In this document: in pieces, positions 45,066 to 56,150 of the stretch | Layout: each line of letters starts with the position of its first letter | Numbering within the stretch: position 1 is the stretch's first letter | NCBI GenBank assembly: GCA_947471745.1 | Contig: CANJKZ010000080.1 | Span: forward strand, 3,946,001-4,010,000 | Origin: Closterium sp. Naga37s-1 | Lineage: Eukaryota > Streptophyta > Zygnematophyceae > Desmidiales > Closteriaceae | Length of the DNA: 64,000 bases | Reading direction: 5' to 3' | Made by a program: the position numbers and the translations under genes | The notes under the pieces: generated by a model | The model's input: the letters and a program-made list of their open reading frames with translations, nothing else | Database searches by the model: none | What the model was told of the DNA's origin: nothing

Positions 45066-47273
45066 CTAAGACTTGTTTTTGGCGTGCTTGATCAGCCAGT
45101 CAATAACGACATCGATGTTAGTCGTATGCTTGCAAGAGATGCTGTAGCAGCACACCTCCCTTCCCTGCATCACCTGGTTCAATCCCCTGCACCACCACCA
45201 CGCACATTAACAGCTCATTAAGCAGCTTGTATGAATGGAACACCAAAGCGAGGGAGCTTTACAATATTGAAGTATTGAAAATTTGTTGGAAAAAAAAGGG
45301 AATGGGAAAGAACAGAACAAAAGAAACAGAGCACTTACATTGCTTCAATGAGGGCATCCCGTGAAACGGCTTCTGCCTTGTCGCACTTGTTCCCCAGCAG
45401 CAGCAGCGGGATTCCAGCAAGAGACGGTTTGCTGAGCAGCTCATGCAACTCTCTGCGTGACACTGGAATGTTGTCATGGTCTGATGCATCCACCACATAG
45501 CTGACAGAAAGGAGAGGGAGGGGTTGGGGGATGTGAGAGAGGGGTGGCGTTGCGGTTGTGGGAGGAGAGGGATTGGAGGGAATGAAGGGAAATTCTGTGG
45601 CACACCTCTATTCTTGAGGTGCCTAAAAACACAGTGGGATGTTGTCATGGCCTGATGTATCAACCACATAGCTGAGGAGAGTGGGGAAAGAGGGGGGAGG
45701 AAAAGGGGGGAAGCGGACTGAGGTGAAGGGACGTCCGCTCTTGAAGCGCCTAAAAACACACTGGGATGTTGTCATGGCCTGATGCATCAACCATAGCTGA
45801 GGGAGAGTGGGGGAGCATTGGGAGCTTGGGGGGTTGGGGAGGGGTGGGGAAGAGGGAGGGGGGATAGTGTGGTGAGGCGAAGGCACGCAAGGAATACAGA
45901 GCCTAACCCTGATGAGTAAGCACGTGGAGAAGGAATGCGGGGGGTTGTTGCTGCTTACACGATGGCTGACACGCCTCGGCAGTATCTCTCCCACATGCTC
46001 CGGAATCTCGGTTGCCCGCCCAGATCCCACAGCTTTATGCTCACATTCCCTTTCGTCACCTTGCGCATGTTAAAGCCCACCTACAGAAAGAAAGAGCGAA
46101 AGAGAAAGCAAGGGGAGAATTGGCTAAGGGAGACGTTTCTGACGCGTGGCGGCCTGGGGTAGGTCGAGAAAGAGACAGCTGCCATGCAGAAAGAAACAGT
46201 GATGTGTGGAGTGTGGTGCGGTGTGCGACGGATGTTGCGGGGTAACGCGTGGTACAGTGCGGTGCTAAGTTCTCTGGAGTGGCATGTCATGTCATACCAT
46301 ACCGTTGGGATCATGTCTTCATTGAAACCGCCAGTCTGCGCAGAGGGGAAAGGCAACGGACGGAACGCATTGCCACACCACACCCATAGCACACGAAAGA
46401 GGAACACATGGACACAGCAGAAAGAAGGACCGCCAAGGCAAACGATCAAGGACGGTCAGAGGAGCACAAGGGAAACAGTCAAACAGAGAAAGGATGCAAG
46501 AGAAGCGTGAGATCGCGCCAACAACAAGCGGCGTGAGATATCCAAAAAGGGTTTGAAGGCACGCAGGAAGATCTGGCCGTGTGGACCCGCATCCTCGCCG
46601 CGAGTCGAAGGGCAACGGTCGGCTAACGGCTGACGGCTGACGCTAACGGATAGTCGATCTTCTAGCGACGAGCAAACATGCAACGTACTTACAGCGATGA
46701 CGTTAACAAGAGACGTCTTGCCGGCGTTTTGAAGGCCGATGAGCGAGAGCTCCATCTCCTGCTGGAAGAATAGACTGCGAGCCCGTGGAGACACGCGGTG
46801 GGAAAAGACACGAGATAAGACAGGCGGTTAATGAAAGCCATCACGCATGAGAGAGGCCGATAAGCGAGAGCTCCATCTCCTGCTGGAAGAATAGACTGGG
46901 ACGCGGTGGGGATAGTGGGGAAAGGGGGACGGTTGGATGGTCAGGATGTAAGAACGGTAGTAGGGTAGGCCGATGAGCGAGAGCTCCATCTCCTGCTGGA
47001 AGAATAGACTGCGACGCGGTAGAGATTGGGAGACACACACACGGGATAGGCGGTACGCGGGATAGACGGTGAAACTAGGAGGCAAGATCGTGAATAAACG
47101 GGACGGATAACTGCGAGGGCAACGCGTGCCCGAAGATGCTTTTGAGGATTTCGGAACACGAAAAAGAGTTTGTCGCAAACTGGCACACAAGATCGAGGGT
47201 CGGACGCGCGGAAGACGGCGAGGTGAGCGTACCTGCGTAACCAATTAAGGACGTATTCCCACAGGGCCATCAT
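45066..47273 (-). CDS. ARL8: ARL8 Arf-like small GTPase (six exons)
   Basis: ARL8 is a lysosome/vacuole-associated GTPase that recruits kinesin and tethering factors in animals; plant relatives are also known as host factors of tobamoviruses. Exons 47273-47233, 46774-46693, 46335-46303 (33 nt), 46080-45959, 45500-45339, 45186-45066; phases agree; 186 residues, the family length. The N-terminal amphipathic helix is [18 protein letters not shown]1 is GLQNAGKTS (27-35), switch I contains [16 protein letters not shown]3 is [19 protein letters not shown] (70 onward), G4 is NKCD in [10 protein letters not shown] (NKRD in most ARL8s), and the end is [17 protein letters not shown]. The second base of the double Met could equally be the start. 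Exons 2 and 5 have decayed copies next to them. Confidence 0.95.
45610..45800 (-). repeat. Two decayed copies of ARL8 exon 5 start
   Basis: Acceptor plus [12 protein letters not shown] recurs at about 45675-45625 and, with a 3-bp loss, at about 45797-45740. Each runs into GTGTTTTTAGGC(A/G)C. The working exon starts at 45500 ([17 protein letters not shown]). Confidence 0.85.
46840..47010 (-). repeat. Two copies of ARL8 exon 2 start
   Basis: The exon 2 head ([15 protein letters not shown]) with acceptor CG(C/A)AG recurs at about 47010-46965 and 46895-46850. Both diverge right after GL, before the P-loop Gly-Lys-Thr. Used alone they would destroy nucleotide binding. Confidence 0.85.
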
Positions 47274-47596
47274 CTTGGCGACTCGACTCGACGCAATGCA
47301 CGAAGTGGCCTAAATGCCTACTTCGAACAACGCAGCCACGGTGAAGCCTAAGAAGAACGAAGAGGTGGAGCCTACTAGGAACGAGGAAGTGAAACCGAGC
47401 TACGAGAAGTGAGAAGGAGCGAGGACCTAAGATGAGTCAAGTGCTTGAAAACGACGGGAGGTACGCGCGCGAGGAATGAAGCTGACCGAAATTGTTTGAC
47501 CTAAAAACTAGAATGAGAAAGTGAGAAACACAAAGAACCCGCCTCTACCATAGGAGTCAACATAAAGTCGTAAATGTTTCTTATAATTTGAAATAC
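47274..47596. other. Intergenic between ARL8 and tRNA-Leu
   Basis: This stretch holds the ARL8 promoter and 5' untranslated region on the minus strand. An imperfect repeat of AAGAA and GAGG-type words occurs at about 47340-47410. No gene is visible. Confidence 0.4.
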
Positions 47597-47677
47597 GTCG
47601 ATATGGCCGAGATGGTCTAAGGCGCAGGATTAAGATTCCTGTCCGAAAGGGAGCGGGTTCAAATCCCACTGTCGACA
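47597..47677 (+). tRNA. trnL-AAG: tRNA-Leu (AAG)
   Basis: An 81-nt tRNA without an intron. Acceptor stem GTCGATA pairs with TGTCGAC (one G-T wobble), discriminator A at 47677. Anticodon stem CAGGA/TCCTG encloses TTAAGAT, giving anticodon AAG at 47632-47634 (codons CUU and, by wobble, CUC). The extended variable arm TCCGAAAGGGA is typical of Leu. Internal promoter boxes are present: A box TGGCCGAGATGG at about 47604 and B box GGTTCAAATCC at 47656-47666. Confidence 0.95.
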
Positions 47678-48186
47678 CTTCTCTTCCCGTTCCCTTCTCG
47701 TCAGGCAACTGAGCTGTCGCATCAATTTTCAGGCAATGGACGTGACGGGCGGGGTCTGTGGTGCCTGTGACGTGCCACAGCCCAACCTCAAAACAAACAC
47801 TTACTCCGGCTGACACCATCTGAACCGAACCGAACACCGCCCAACCTCAAAACAAACACTTCCTCCCGCTGACACCATCGGAACCGAACCAGGCCTTGGG
47901 ATTGCACTGAACCACTGTTGCGTCCCTCCTGCATCTGTCAGTGGTTCAAGTCGACCAGGCATTGGGATTGCATTTTCACGAACTGCTGCTTTCAGCTTTT
48001 CTACCTTCTAGTTCCTGCTTCCTTCCAAAATTAATGCCAGTGCCTGAAACGAGTCCCAGGAAGTCTAGTGCCTATCCTTGCGGTTGTTCATCCCGTCGAT
48101 TCTGGCTGCTGATTTCACTCACCGGGAAATAAAACTGCGTCTTTTATTCCACATTGCGGAACTCTTAGCTCAGAGATTGACTTGCG
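47678..48186. promoter_or_regulatory. Upstream region of the synergin-like gene, with a direct repeat
   Basis: A diverged direct repeat of about 63 bp (CCCAACCTCAAAACAAACAC, then a block with GACACCATC and GAACCGAACC) covers 47778-47830 and 47841-47891. A shorter pair (GACCAGGC(C/A)TTGGGATTGCA) follows. These precede the start codon at 48187 and are probably promoter or 5' untranslated sequence. Confidence 0.55.
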
Positions 48187-49096
48187 ATGGCCAGTCAGCC
48201 ATCGCAGGGAGCGGATCCTTCCGCTGCTGCGGCTAATGCTGCCGCTGCGAGTGCTGCGTCACAGCAGCATCAGGGAGGAGCACACGCGCAGCAGGTAGCT
48301 GGTTACCAGCAGGCAATGCACATGATGCACGTGCAGGGAGGACACGTGGCGAACGCTGGTGCAATGCCGCAGGGATACCCTCAACAGGTGCGCGGCCGAC
48401 TTCTGCTTTTGTAGCTTAATCTTTCCGAGTCAATATGTTGTTTTGGCCTCCAAGATCAGATATTTTTTCCCGTGGAACTTGATCGAGAATTCGTTTCATC
48501 GAATCTGGCAGCCATTCGGAGAGTCGTTTCCTGAAATGCTTGCGATCGCGATTGCAATCAGAACGATAAGATAATCATACAAAAGGGCTGACCCGGTGCT
48601 CCGACATTGATTTATCGGATCATTATACTTCCCATTAATTTTCACGTGCAAACTTAAATTATTGCACTTGTTTTTTGTTAATGTTTTGCAGATGCCTGGA
48701 TCGTATCCGATGTACGCCATGGGTCCCACAGGGCCGGTTATGGTCAACCCTCAGATGTACGCCGCTTACATGCAAAACATGCAGAACATGCAGAGCATGC
48801 AACACATGCACGCCGCTCAAGCTGCCGCCGCCGCCGCTGCCGCCGCTGGTGCCGCCCAGAAATCCGGTGCATCAGCCGCAGCAGATGGTGCTTCGGAGGG
48901 AGGTTCGGCAGGAGCAGGAGGAGGCATTGACGCGTTTGCGAGTCTGCTGGGCAGCACGGATCGTGCTCTGCTGGCGAAAGCAGGGGAGGCTGCCGCGCAG
49001 AAGATGCACGTGAAGGGCTTCAAGGGGCAGGGAGAGACGGACCAGGGAGCGACGGGGGAATCCGTGCAGCAACAGCAACAGCAACAGCACCAGCAA

Positions 49097-49155
<59 letters not shown>

Positions 49156-52100
49156 CCAGCAGCAGCTGTACCAGCAACAGCAGTACCAGCAGCAGCAGTA
49201 CCAGCAGCACCAGCAGCAGCAGCAGCACCAGCAGCAGCAGCAGTACCAGCAGCAGCAACAGCAGCAGCAGCAGCAGTACCAGCAGCACCAGCAGCAGCAG
49301 CAGCAGGAAGGAGGTCAACCTCTCTCCCCTGGCGCCTCAGCCCCCGCACCAGTAGCATCAGTACCCCCAAGAATGCCATCAGGGATGCCGCAATACCCCC
49401 AGTATGCCTATTATTCTGGGGGAATGCCCTGGTGGCCTCCAGGTGCTGTTCCAGGGGCCGTGCCTGGCGCTGCTCCTGGCTCAATCCCTGGAGGTTCTTC
49501 AGGTGCTGCTCCAGGTGGAATTCCAGGTGCAGGCCCTGTTGCGGCTTCAGGTGTAACTCCAGGTGCAGTGTCAGGGGCAGTGCCCGGCGAAGGTACAGGA
49601 GGAGTGGGCGGCGGAGCGAAGGAAGCAACCGCAGCCGGAGCAGCAGCAGCAGCGGCGCCGGTGGCAGCAGCAGCAGCACCTGAAGCACCAGCAGCCAAGA
49701 AACCAGCTGCTGCGCCTGCAGTGGTTGTTCCTCAGCCGCGTAACTTTGCTGCCCCCATCCCACTGTCGCTCTTCGGGGAGGAGGAGGAACCGGAGGAGGA
49801 GGAGGTGAAGAAGGAGGAGAGTAAGCAGGAGGGAGAAGCATCAGCAGCAGCAGAATCAACGGCAGCTGCAGAGGCGGTAGCAGCAGCGCCAGGAGCAGCA
49901 GCAGGATCGTCTCTTGAAGCTGATGCTGAGGAGGATGATGACTTTGGTGACTTCTCATCCGTCCCATCTGCTAGCGCAGCCCCCACTGCCTCCACCGAGT
50001 CTGCTGCTTCCACTGTCGCTCCTATCGCTGCTGATTCTGACCCAACCACTGCTGGTTCTGCTGTGACCGCTGCTCCAGTGCTTTCAGCAGCAGCTGTGCC
50101 TGCCGCTGTATCAGTTGCAGCGGCAGGGGCAGGGTCAGTAGAGGAGGAGGACGAGTGGGGGGATTTCTCAGATTCTTTCGCTCCGGCTCCTGCTGCTCCT
50201 GCTGCCCAGCCGATTCCCTCTCAGCCGGATTTTTCACAGGCGAATATTCCCCAGGTGGATGCTACCAATAGTCCCGCTCCCACTGTACCAGCTCCGAGTT
50301 TCTCTGCTGCTGCTCTGTCCCACCCTTCTCCTGCCCCTTCACCTTCGTCCTTCCTTGGTCCTATATCTCTGGCCGGCTTTCAAACCACAGCACCGGCCCC
50401 ATCAGCAGTGGAAGCAGCAGCAGCGCCAGTGGCAGCGGCAGGTGGGGTTGGACCCGTGGAGCAGCAGCAGCAGCAGCAGGAGCAAGAGGAGGATGACTTT
50501 GCTGACTTTGTCACCAGCGGGCAATCAGAGGCACCCAAGCCTGCACAGGCATCGGAGAATCAAGCAGTTGGAGACCTTACCTCCTTCGGCACTGGGCTGT
50601 CTACTGCCTTTGGCTCTGCCGCTGCTGCAGCACCCACCACATCCGCACCTCCTACAACACCCGCACCTGCTCCCGCACCTGCACCCGTACCGGCATCCGT
50701 ATCTGCGTCCTTTTCTTCGCCAGTACCAGCAGCCATGGCATTCGACCCTGATGACGACTTTGGTGATTTCTCTTCCTCCCCGGCAGTCCCCTCTGCTGCC
50801 TTCGCCCCTGCAGTTGCTGCGCCTGCCCCCGCTGCAGCATCTGGTCTGGGCATGGCAGCAGCTACCTCCTCCTTCCCTCCCTTCCATGATTCAACACCCC
50901 AGTTCTCTGCGCCAGGCTTTGGAGCCTTTGCCCCTCCTCCTGGCGCATCTGCTGCTGCTCCTGCTGCTCCGCCTCCTGCTTTCGCTCCCCCTGCTGCTGC
51001 CCCCACAGCAGCTGTAAACAAGGAGATCTCGTTTGACGATGATGACGACGATTTTGGGGATTTTGCAGGGAGTGTTGCTGTGAGTGGGAGTGCGAGCAGC
51101 GGGAGAGGGGATACTGCCGCTACGGGTGCAGTCTCTGCTTCCCCGGAATTTGTGGGGGTAGACCTCAGCAGCACTGCGGTTACCCCCGATCCTTCGCTTC
51201 GCCTGGATGATTCGGGTGCTGCGAATCCAGTGCTGGTGCCGAGTAATTCAGTGGCGGCAGCAGCAGAAACAGCAGCTCTGGCAGCAGCTATGTCCGTAAC
51301 CCATGCTGCCGCTGCTGCTGATGGGGCTGTTGCGTCTGCTGCTGCTGTTGGTGTTGCTGCTGGTCCGATTCCCCTCTCTCTCTTTGGGGATGACGTGGCG
51401 GTTGCTGAGCTGGAGAACGCTGAGCTGTCACTCGGGCCGTTCCCGTCCGCTGGCAGCAGCAAGCCATCAGACCATGCTACATGCACAGGCACAGGCGTAG
51501 GAGTAGCAGATACAGCCAAGGACGTATCCACCACTGCTGGTGCTGGTGCTGGTGCTTCCGCTGGTGCTGCTGGTACTGGGAAGTCTGGGAACTTGATGGA
51601 TCTTCTGTCGTCCCTCTATGGAAGCTCGTCTGCAGGCACTGCAACAGGCACAGGGGGAGCAGCAGCGGCAGCAGGAGGAGGGGGGGCAGGAGTAGGGGGA
51701 GGAGGAGGAGGAGCAGGAGGGAGGCTGGAAGGGGGCCGGCTAGGTCAGACGTTCTCAACAGGGCGGGTGCCTCTAGCAATGGCGTCTGCTGCTGGGTATG
51801 GCGGCTTGTTCGGCCTACTCTCCCCAGGAACCCCCCCCACAGATGTGCCTCTAAGGGGTTCGATGAGTGAGCAGGTGGGGCAGAGAGGGCGGGGAGGGGG
51901 AGGGGTAGGGGGGTCGCTGTCAGGGGAGAGTGGGGAAGGGTGGGAGGAGCAAGGTGACGGGTTTGCGGGCGGCACGGGTTTGTCCTTTGCTGCAGTGGAC
52001 GGCAGTGGTAGTGGAACCGGTGGTGGCGGCGGCGATGGTAGCGGCGCCAGCGCTTCAGGTGCCCCAGGTGCCTCAGGAGGGCCTTCAGGTGCTTCAGGTG

Positions 52101-55100
52101 GTGCCTCAGGTGCTTCAGGTGCATCCTACCGCAGCAGCGGCCTGCCAGGGGGCGGGCTACAGGGCCTGGCAGCAGACCACGTGCTGCCCATCGTGGGGGC
52201 TCAACTGGGGGAGGGCGTATTCACTGCCAGCATAACCGCCGCCCTGGAGTCCGTCCTTCAGCCCACAGTGATCCGCCTCCCCAACGAGGCTTCTCAAAAG
52301 AGATGGGAGGAGACGCTACAGGAGCTGGCGGAAGGGGCGGAGAGCGTAGCTCGGAACGAATTTGGGCGGCTGAGTGGGGAGCTGGTGAGGGAGGGACGGA
52401 TGGAGGAGGCGTATGCGTGCCGCCTGCATGCTGCAGCGGTGCAGTTATTGCCTGACTGCCAGGGGCAGTACTCCATGGCTCTGGGGGATGGTCGAGTGGA
52501 GGCAGCTGCTGCTGTGAGGGAAGATATCAAGGTCAGTGCCCTCTCTCTCTTAAGCCCTCGAGACATGATGAACAGCGTGCGTGGAGAGAGTGCTGGGCAG
52601 GTATTCGAGGCGCCCAGGTTATCGTCAGTTCATCTCTTCCTCAATTGTGAGTGCTCCCTCACTTCTGATCGCTTTTGTGTGCTTCCGCTGTGCGTCCTCT
52701 GTGCTTCCTCTTGCAGCGGATGGAGACTGTGTTTGGGAAAAATCTGCAGCAGTGGAAGGGTGGAGGGAGAGGAGGAACGCAGCGGCGCTTTCAGTGCCAC
52801 CAGCCTTGACCGGACTTCATCTCGTTCTTTGCTCTCTTCCTTGCTTCTCTGTTCTTGCTCCTGCAGCGCATGGAGACCGTTTTGGGCAGCCCAGCAGCGG
52901 TAGAAGGTTGGAGGGAGAGGAGAATGCAGGCGCATTCAGCCCCGCCAGTACCAACGGGAGGAGAGGAGATTCGACACGTGGATAAAGAAGCTGACGTGGC
53001 AGCGACCGAAGGTGACAAGGATACAGCTGATGGTGACAAAGCAGCCACCCAAGATGGCCTGGCAGGCATGGACGGCGGGGCGGACGGCGGGGAGTCTGGA
53101 CTGGAAGGGACTGAGGGCGGTGTGACCAAGACAGAGGAAGGTGCTTGGATAAAATACCTGGTCGTGATTCGTCACTCTGTTGACTCTGTTGACTCCGTTG
53201 ACTCTGCTGGATCTATTTGATCGACTCCTCTAAACCCGTTGACTTTGCTGAATCTGCCTCTGTTGACTCGCTCTGCTACAGCTGAAGCCGCTCCCGAGAG
53301 CAGGCCGGGGAGGGACTTGGCGTCTCTGCGGTGGGACGAGCGTTCGGTGGGGGAGATGGGGGAGGTGCGGCTAATCTGTTGACTTTGCTCACTCTGTCTA
53401 ACCCTGTCCCACCCTGTCTGCTGCAGCTGCAGGAGCAGCACCTGCTACAGCCGAGAGCAAGCCGGGGGGGAGGGACTTGGCGTCTCTGCGGTGGGACGAG
53501 CGTTCGGTGGGGGAGATGGGGGAGCTGCTGGGGCGGAGCAAGGGAGACGCCTTATCTGTTGCCTAATCTGTTCACTCTGTTCACCCTGTCTGCTGCAGCT
53601 GCAGGAGCCCCTGCTACAGGCGAGGCAGTGGCAGGCAGCAAGCGGGGGGGGAGGGACTTGGCGTCACTGCGGTGGGACGAGCGGTCGGTGGGGGAGATGG
53701 GGGAGCTGCTGGGTCGCAGCAAGGGGGACGCCAGGGCTGCTGCATTCGATGGAGAGTTCAAACAAGCGGAGATCTGTGACCTGGTGAGCAGGGGACGCAG
53801 GTGCAGGCAGTGAAGGGGAGTGGTCGGAATCGAAGGGGACGAGTGGTCGGTGTGGGAGATGGGGGAGCTGCTGGCATTGAAGTTTTTATTGAAGTTTCCT
53901 CCTGTCTTCCATTCCATCCCCTCAGGCCGCCAGGGATCTCACAGCAGCGCTGCTGGGGCATTGAGAAGCTGTTTTCTGCTTCGTTCGATGCCAACCTTAT
54001 CCCCAACCTTCCGCTGATTGCGCTTGCATTCATCGAAGCTCCTCCTTTCTGCCATCCCACATGCGCTCCCACCCACCCCCCCAGGCTGCCTGGGATCTCA
54101 CAGCAGCACTGCTGATGCACCAAAGGGCTGTCTTCTGCTTGACCCTCTTCCAACCTTCCCCCCAACCTTCCCCTGATTGCTCTTGGATTGGTTGATGCGT
54201 TCCTCCGTGTCCCCTCCCCACCCCATCAGGCCGCCCGGGACCTCACAGCAGCGCTGCTGGTGCACCGAAGGGCAGTCTTCTGGTACAACATTCTCTCGGC
54301 AGTTTCTGCAACAGAGGCGGCGTCGTTTGTCCGGTTGTGGGGGGCTGTAGCGGCGCGGTGTGCAGATGTGCTAGAGGCGGCTGTGGGCGTGAAGGAGAAA
54401 GCTGCTGCTGATGGCACTGGCACGCTTTCTGCCCTGCTCGACAATCCCAAGGGTGGGTACTCCGTACCAATGCTTTTTAGTCGGCTCGAAAAATAGATGT
54501 GCAGATGTGCTAGAGGCAGCAGTGAGCGTGAAGGAAAAGGCCTCTGCTGATGGCGCTGCAACGCTCTCTGCTCTGCTCGATGCTCCAAAAGGTGAGAGAG
54601 TGCACAATAGTATTAGTATACGTAGGTGTGCGGGTGTGCTAGAGGCAGCAGTGGGCGTGAGGGGGAAGGCTGCTGCTGATGGGGCTGGTGCGCCCTCTGC
54701 TCTGCGGGACACTCCCAAGGGTGAGTGAGTATACCGTTATTTTAGTGAAGACTTCAATGTCGGTGCGCAGGTAGATGTGATGTGCTGAACGCAGCAGTGG
54801 GCGTGAGGGAGAAGGCTGCTGCTGATGGGGCTGGTGCGCCCTCTGCTCTGCTTGATGCACCCAAAGACCAGCATTCCGTTGGTTTCTGATCGATTCCAAA
54901 ATAAGTGCGCAGGCAGATGTGCTATGGTATGCTTGTTGTCATTGCTGCTTGATCTTATGCCTGTTCCCTCCTTTCCTCCCCCCCTTCCTCCCCTCCCCCC
55001 CTTCCTCCGCTCCCCCCCTTCCTCCCCTCCCCCCCTTCCTCCGCTCCCCCCCTTCCTCCCCTCCCCCCATTCCTCCCCTCAGCACGTGACTATTTCGCAG

Positions 55101-55903
55101 CCATCACCCAGACCTACGGCGTGCTTGTAGTCATCGCTGCCTGTGCCCAGCTGCACCGACCCTGGCTCTCTGTCAGGCTTGGCACAGGCTCGGCAGGTCC
55201 ACCGCCAGGTTCGGGTGAATCTGGCAGCTTGGCAGGGGGAGGTTCTGGGGAGGGGGAGCAAGGGGGGGGGGATGGAGAGGGGGATATACTGTGGGCGCAC
55301 TTGCTTAGAGGGCAGGCAGCGTGGCAGAATGGAGGGCTGGAAGCAGTGGCCAATGAGGTGCTGCCACGTGTCATGGTGCCGCTGTCATGGTCGGACGTGG
55401 AGAAGGTGCTGGAAGGCGCTGAGCTGGCAGCAGTGCAGCGGGCTGCTGAGCTGGCGCTGGAAGGGCGGCAGAGACACATGGGGCTCGTTGGAGGGTCGGG
55501 GACTCTGCTGTGTGCCCTCACACGCCTGCCCATCTTTGCGTTCACATGTAAGCTCCTCTTTCAGATATCAGCCCTCTTTTTGCTGATGGTTCTTTTCCTT
55601 TTCTGTTTACTGGGCAAGGGAAAGTAGACACGCATGGGAGATATTGTCTCGATTTGTGCTTTTATTAGTGATGTTGTTTAAATCATCGTTATCAATGTGT
55701 TGGCTTATCAACGACGAGCATTGTTGTTGATTGTTCCTCTCATGGTTTGATACGTTGTTGGGTTTTTTTCTTCTGTTCCTTCCTTGCCGCATGCAGCGGT
55801 GGCAGCAGTGGAGTGGTATGGCCATCGGTACTTGCTTCCCGTGGCCAACTTCTGGGCAAACCATATTTCAAATGCCAGCCCGTTGATGCTTGTTGCTAGC
55901 TAA
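48187..55903 (+). CDS. Synergin-gamma-like AP-1/clathrin accessory protein (seven exons)
   Basis: Exons 48187-48387, 48692-52531, 52867-53140, 53599-53783, 54230-54452, 55083-55547, 55797-55903; all phases agree; 1764 residues. The protein has many acidic-aromatic boxes of the gamma-ear/clathrin type (DDDFGDFSS, DEWGDFSDSF, EDDFADFV, DDDDDFGDFAG) and two repeated plant-synergin-like phrases, PIPLSLFGEEEEPEEEE and PIPLSLFGDDV. A 70-residue poly-Gln/His/Tyr tract lies at about 49070-49310. The C-terminal folded part (QEL-type helices RDLTAALLVHRRAVFWY, RDYFAAITQTYGVLVVIAAC, LHRPWLSV, LWAHLLRGQAAWQNGGLEAV) parallels the C-terminal domain of plant synergin gamma. Expected site is the trans-Golgi network or endosomes. 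Family assignment rests on motif order and not on a search. Every intron from intron 2 onward, except the last, contains exon copies. Confidence 0.75.
49060..49312 (+). repeat. CAG/CAA tract encoding poly-Gln
   Basis: About 80 codons of mixed CAG and CAA with interspersed CAC and TAC, in frame in synergin exon 2. The mixing of CAG and CAA interrupts a pure triplet array, and the Tyr/His spacing (YQQQQYQQ) repeats with a short period. Confidence 0.95.
52717..52810 (+). repeat. Copy of synergin exon 3 start
   Basis: Acceptor TTGCAG plus the exon 3 head (RMETVFGKN, compare RMETVLGSP) lies 150 bp before the working exon. It then reads out of frame and has no donor. Confidence 0.8.
53280..53535 (+). 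repeat. Two copies of synergin exon 4 start
   Basis: The block GRDLASLRWDERSVGEMG follows an acceptor at about 53281-53367, 53427-53535 and in the working exon (53599-53783). The first two end in shorter E(L)LGR tails. Spacing is about 165 bp. Confidence 0.85.
53920..54150 (+). repeat. Two decayed copies of synergin exon 5 start
   Basis: AG plus GCCGCC(A/G)GGGATCTCACAG recurs at about 53930-53985 and 54084-54140 before the working exon at 54230. The copies carry frame-breaking changes (both contain an in-frame TGA). Confidence 0.8.
54490..54870 (+). repeat. Three copies of synergin exon 5 tail
   Basis: The exon 5 end (CADVLEAAVGVKEKAAADG, then a LSALLDNPKG block and its GTGGGT donor) recurs at about 54497-54595, 54627-54725 and 54770-54870. 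The first two keep GTGAG donors after PKG. Confidence 0.85.
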
Positions 55904-55982
55904 CTAATTGTGTACTGAGATTTGCTATCTATACAATGCACTAAAGCGAAAGTATTTCTTTGTTTATACAGTTTAGATATAG

Positions 55983-56150
55983 TGTCCAGCGCGTACGTTT
56001 TGCGTACATAGCAGTTCATCTAGTGCGGTAATCTGTATTGCGTCACGGTTTAAAACGGTGCAATTTCAAAACCGTTGTGCATTGCCTGATTTTTTTTCAA
56101 ACCACTGCGAATGAACTGTATAGTACCTGTAAACGTACGCGCTGGACTGG
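55983..56150. mobile_element. Foldback MITE-like element
   Basis: The left arm (55983-56030, starting GTCCAGCGCGTACGTTT) and right arm (56101-56150) are imperfect inverted repeats of about 45 bp, with the first 17 bases exact. About 70 bp of AT-rich sequence lies between and itself holds inverted GGTTT/AAACC and ACGGT/ACCGT words. It encodes nothing. It begins 80 bp after the synergin stop codon. No target-site duplication could be identified with confidence. Confidence 0.7.

Noticed and set aside
48872..49318. 148-residue poly-Leu/Val minus-strand frame
   Set aside because: It is the reverse complement of the CAG/CAA tract in the synergin-like exon.
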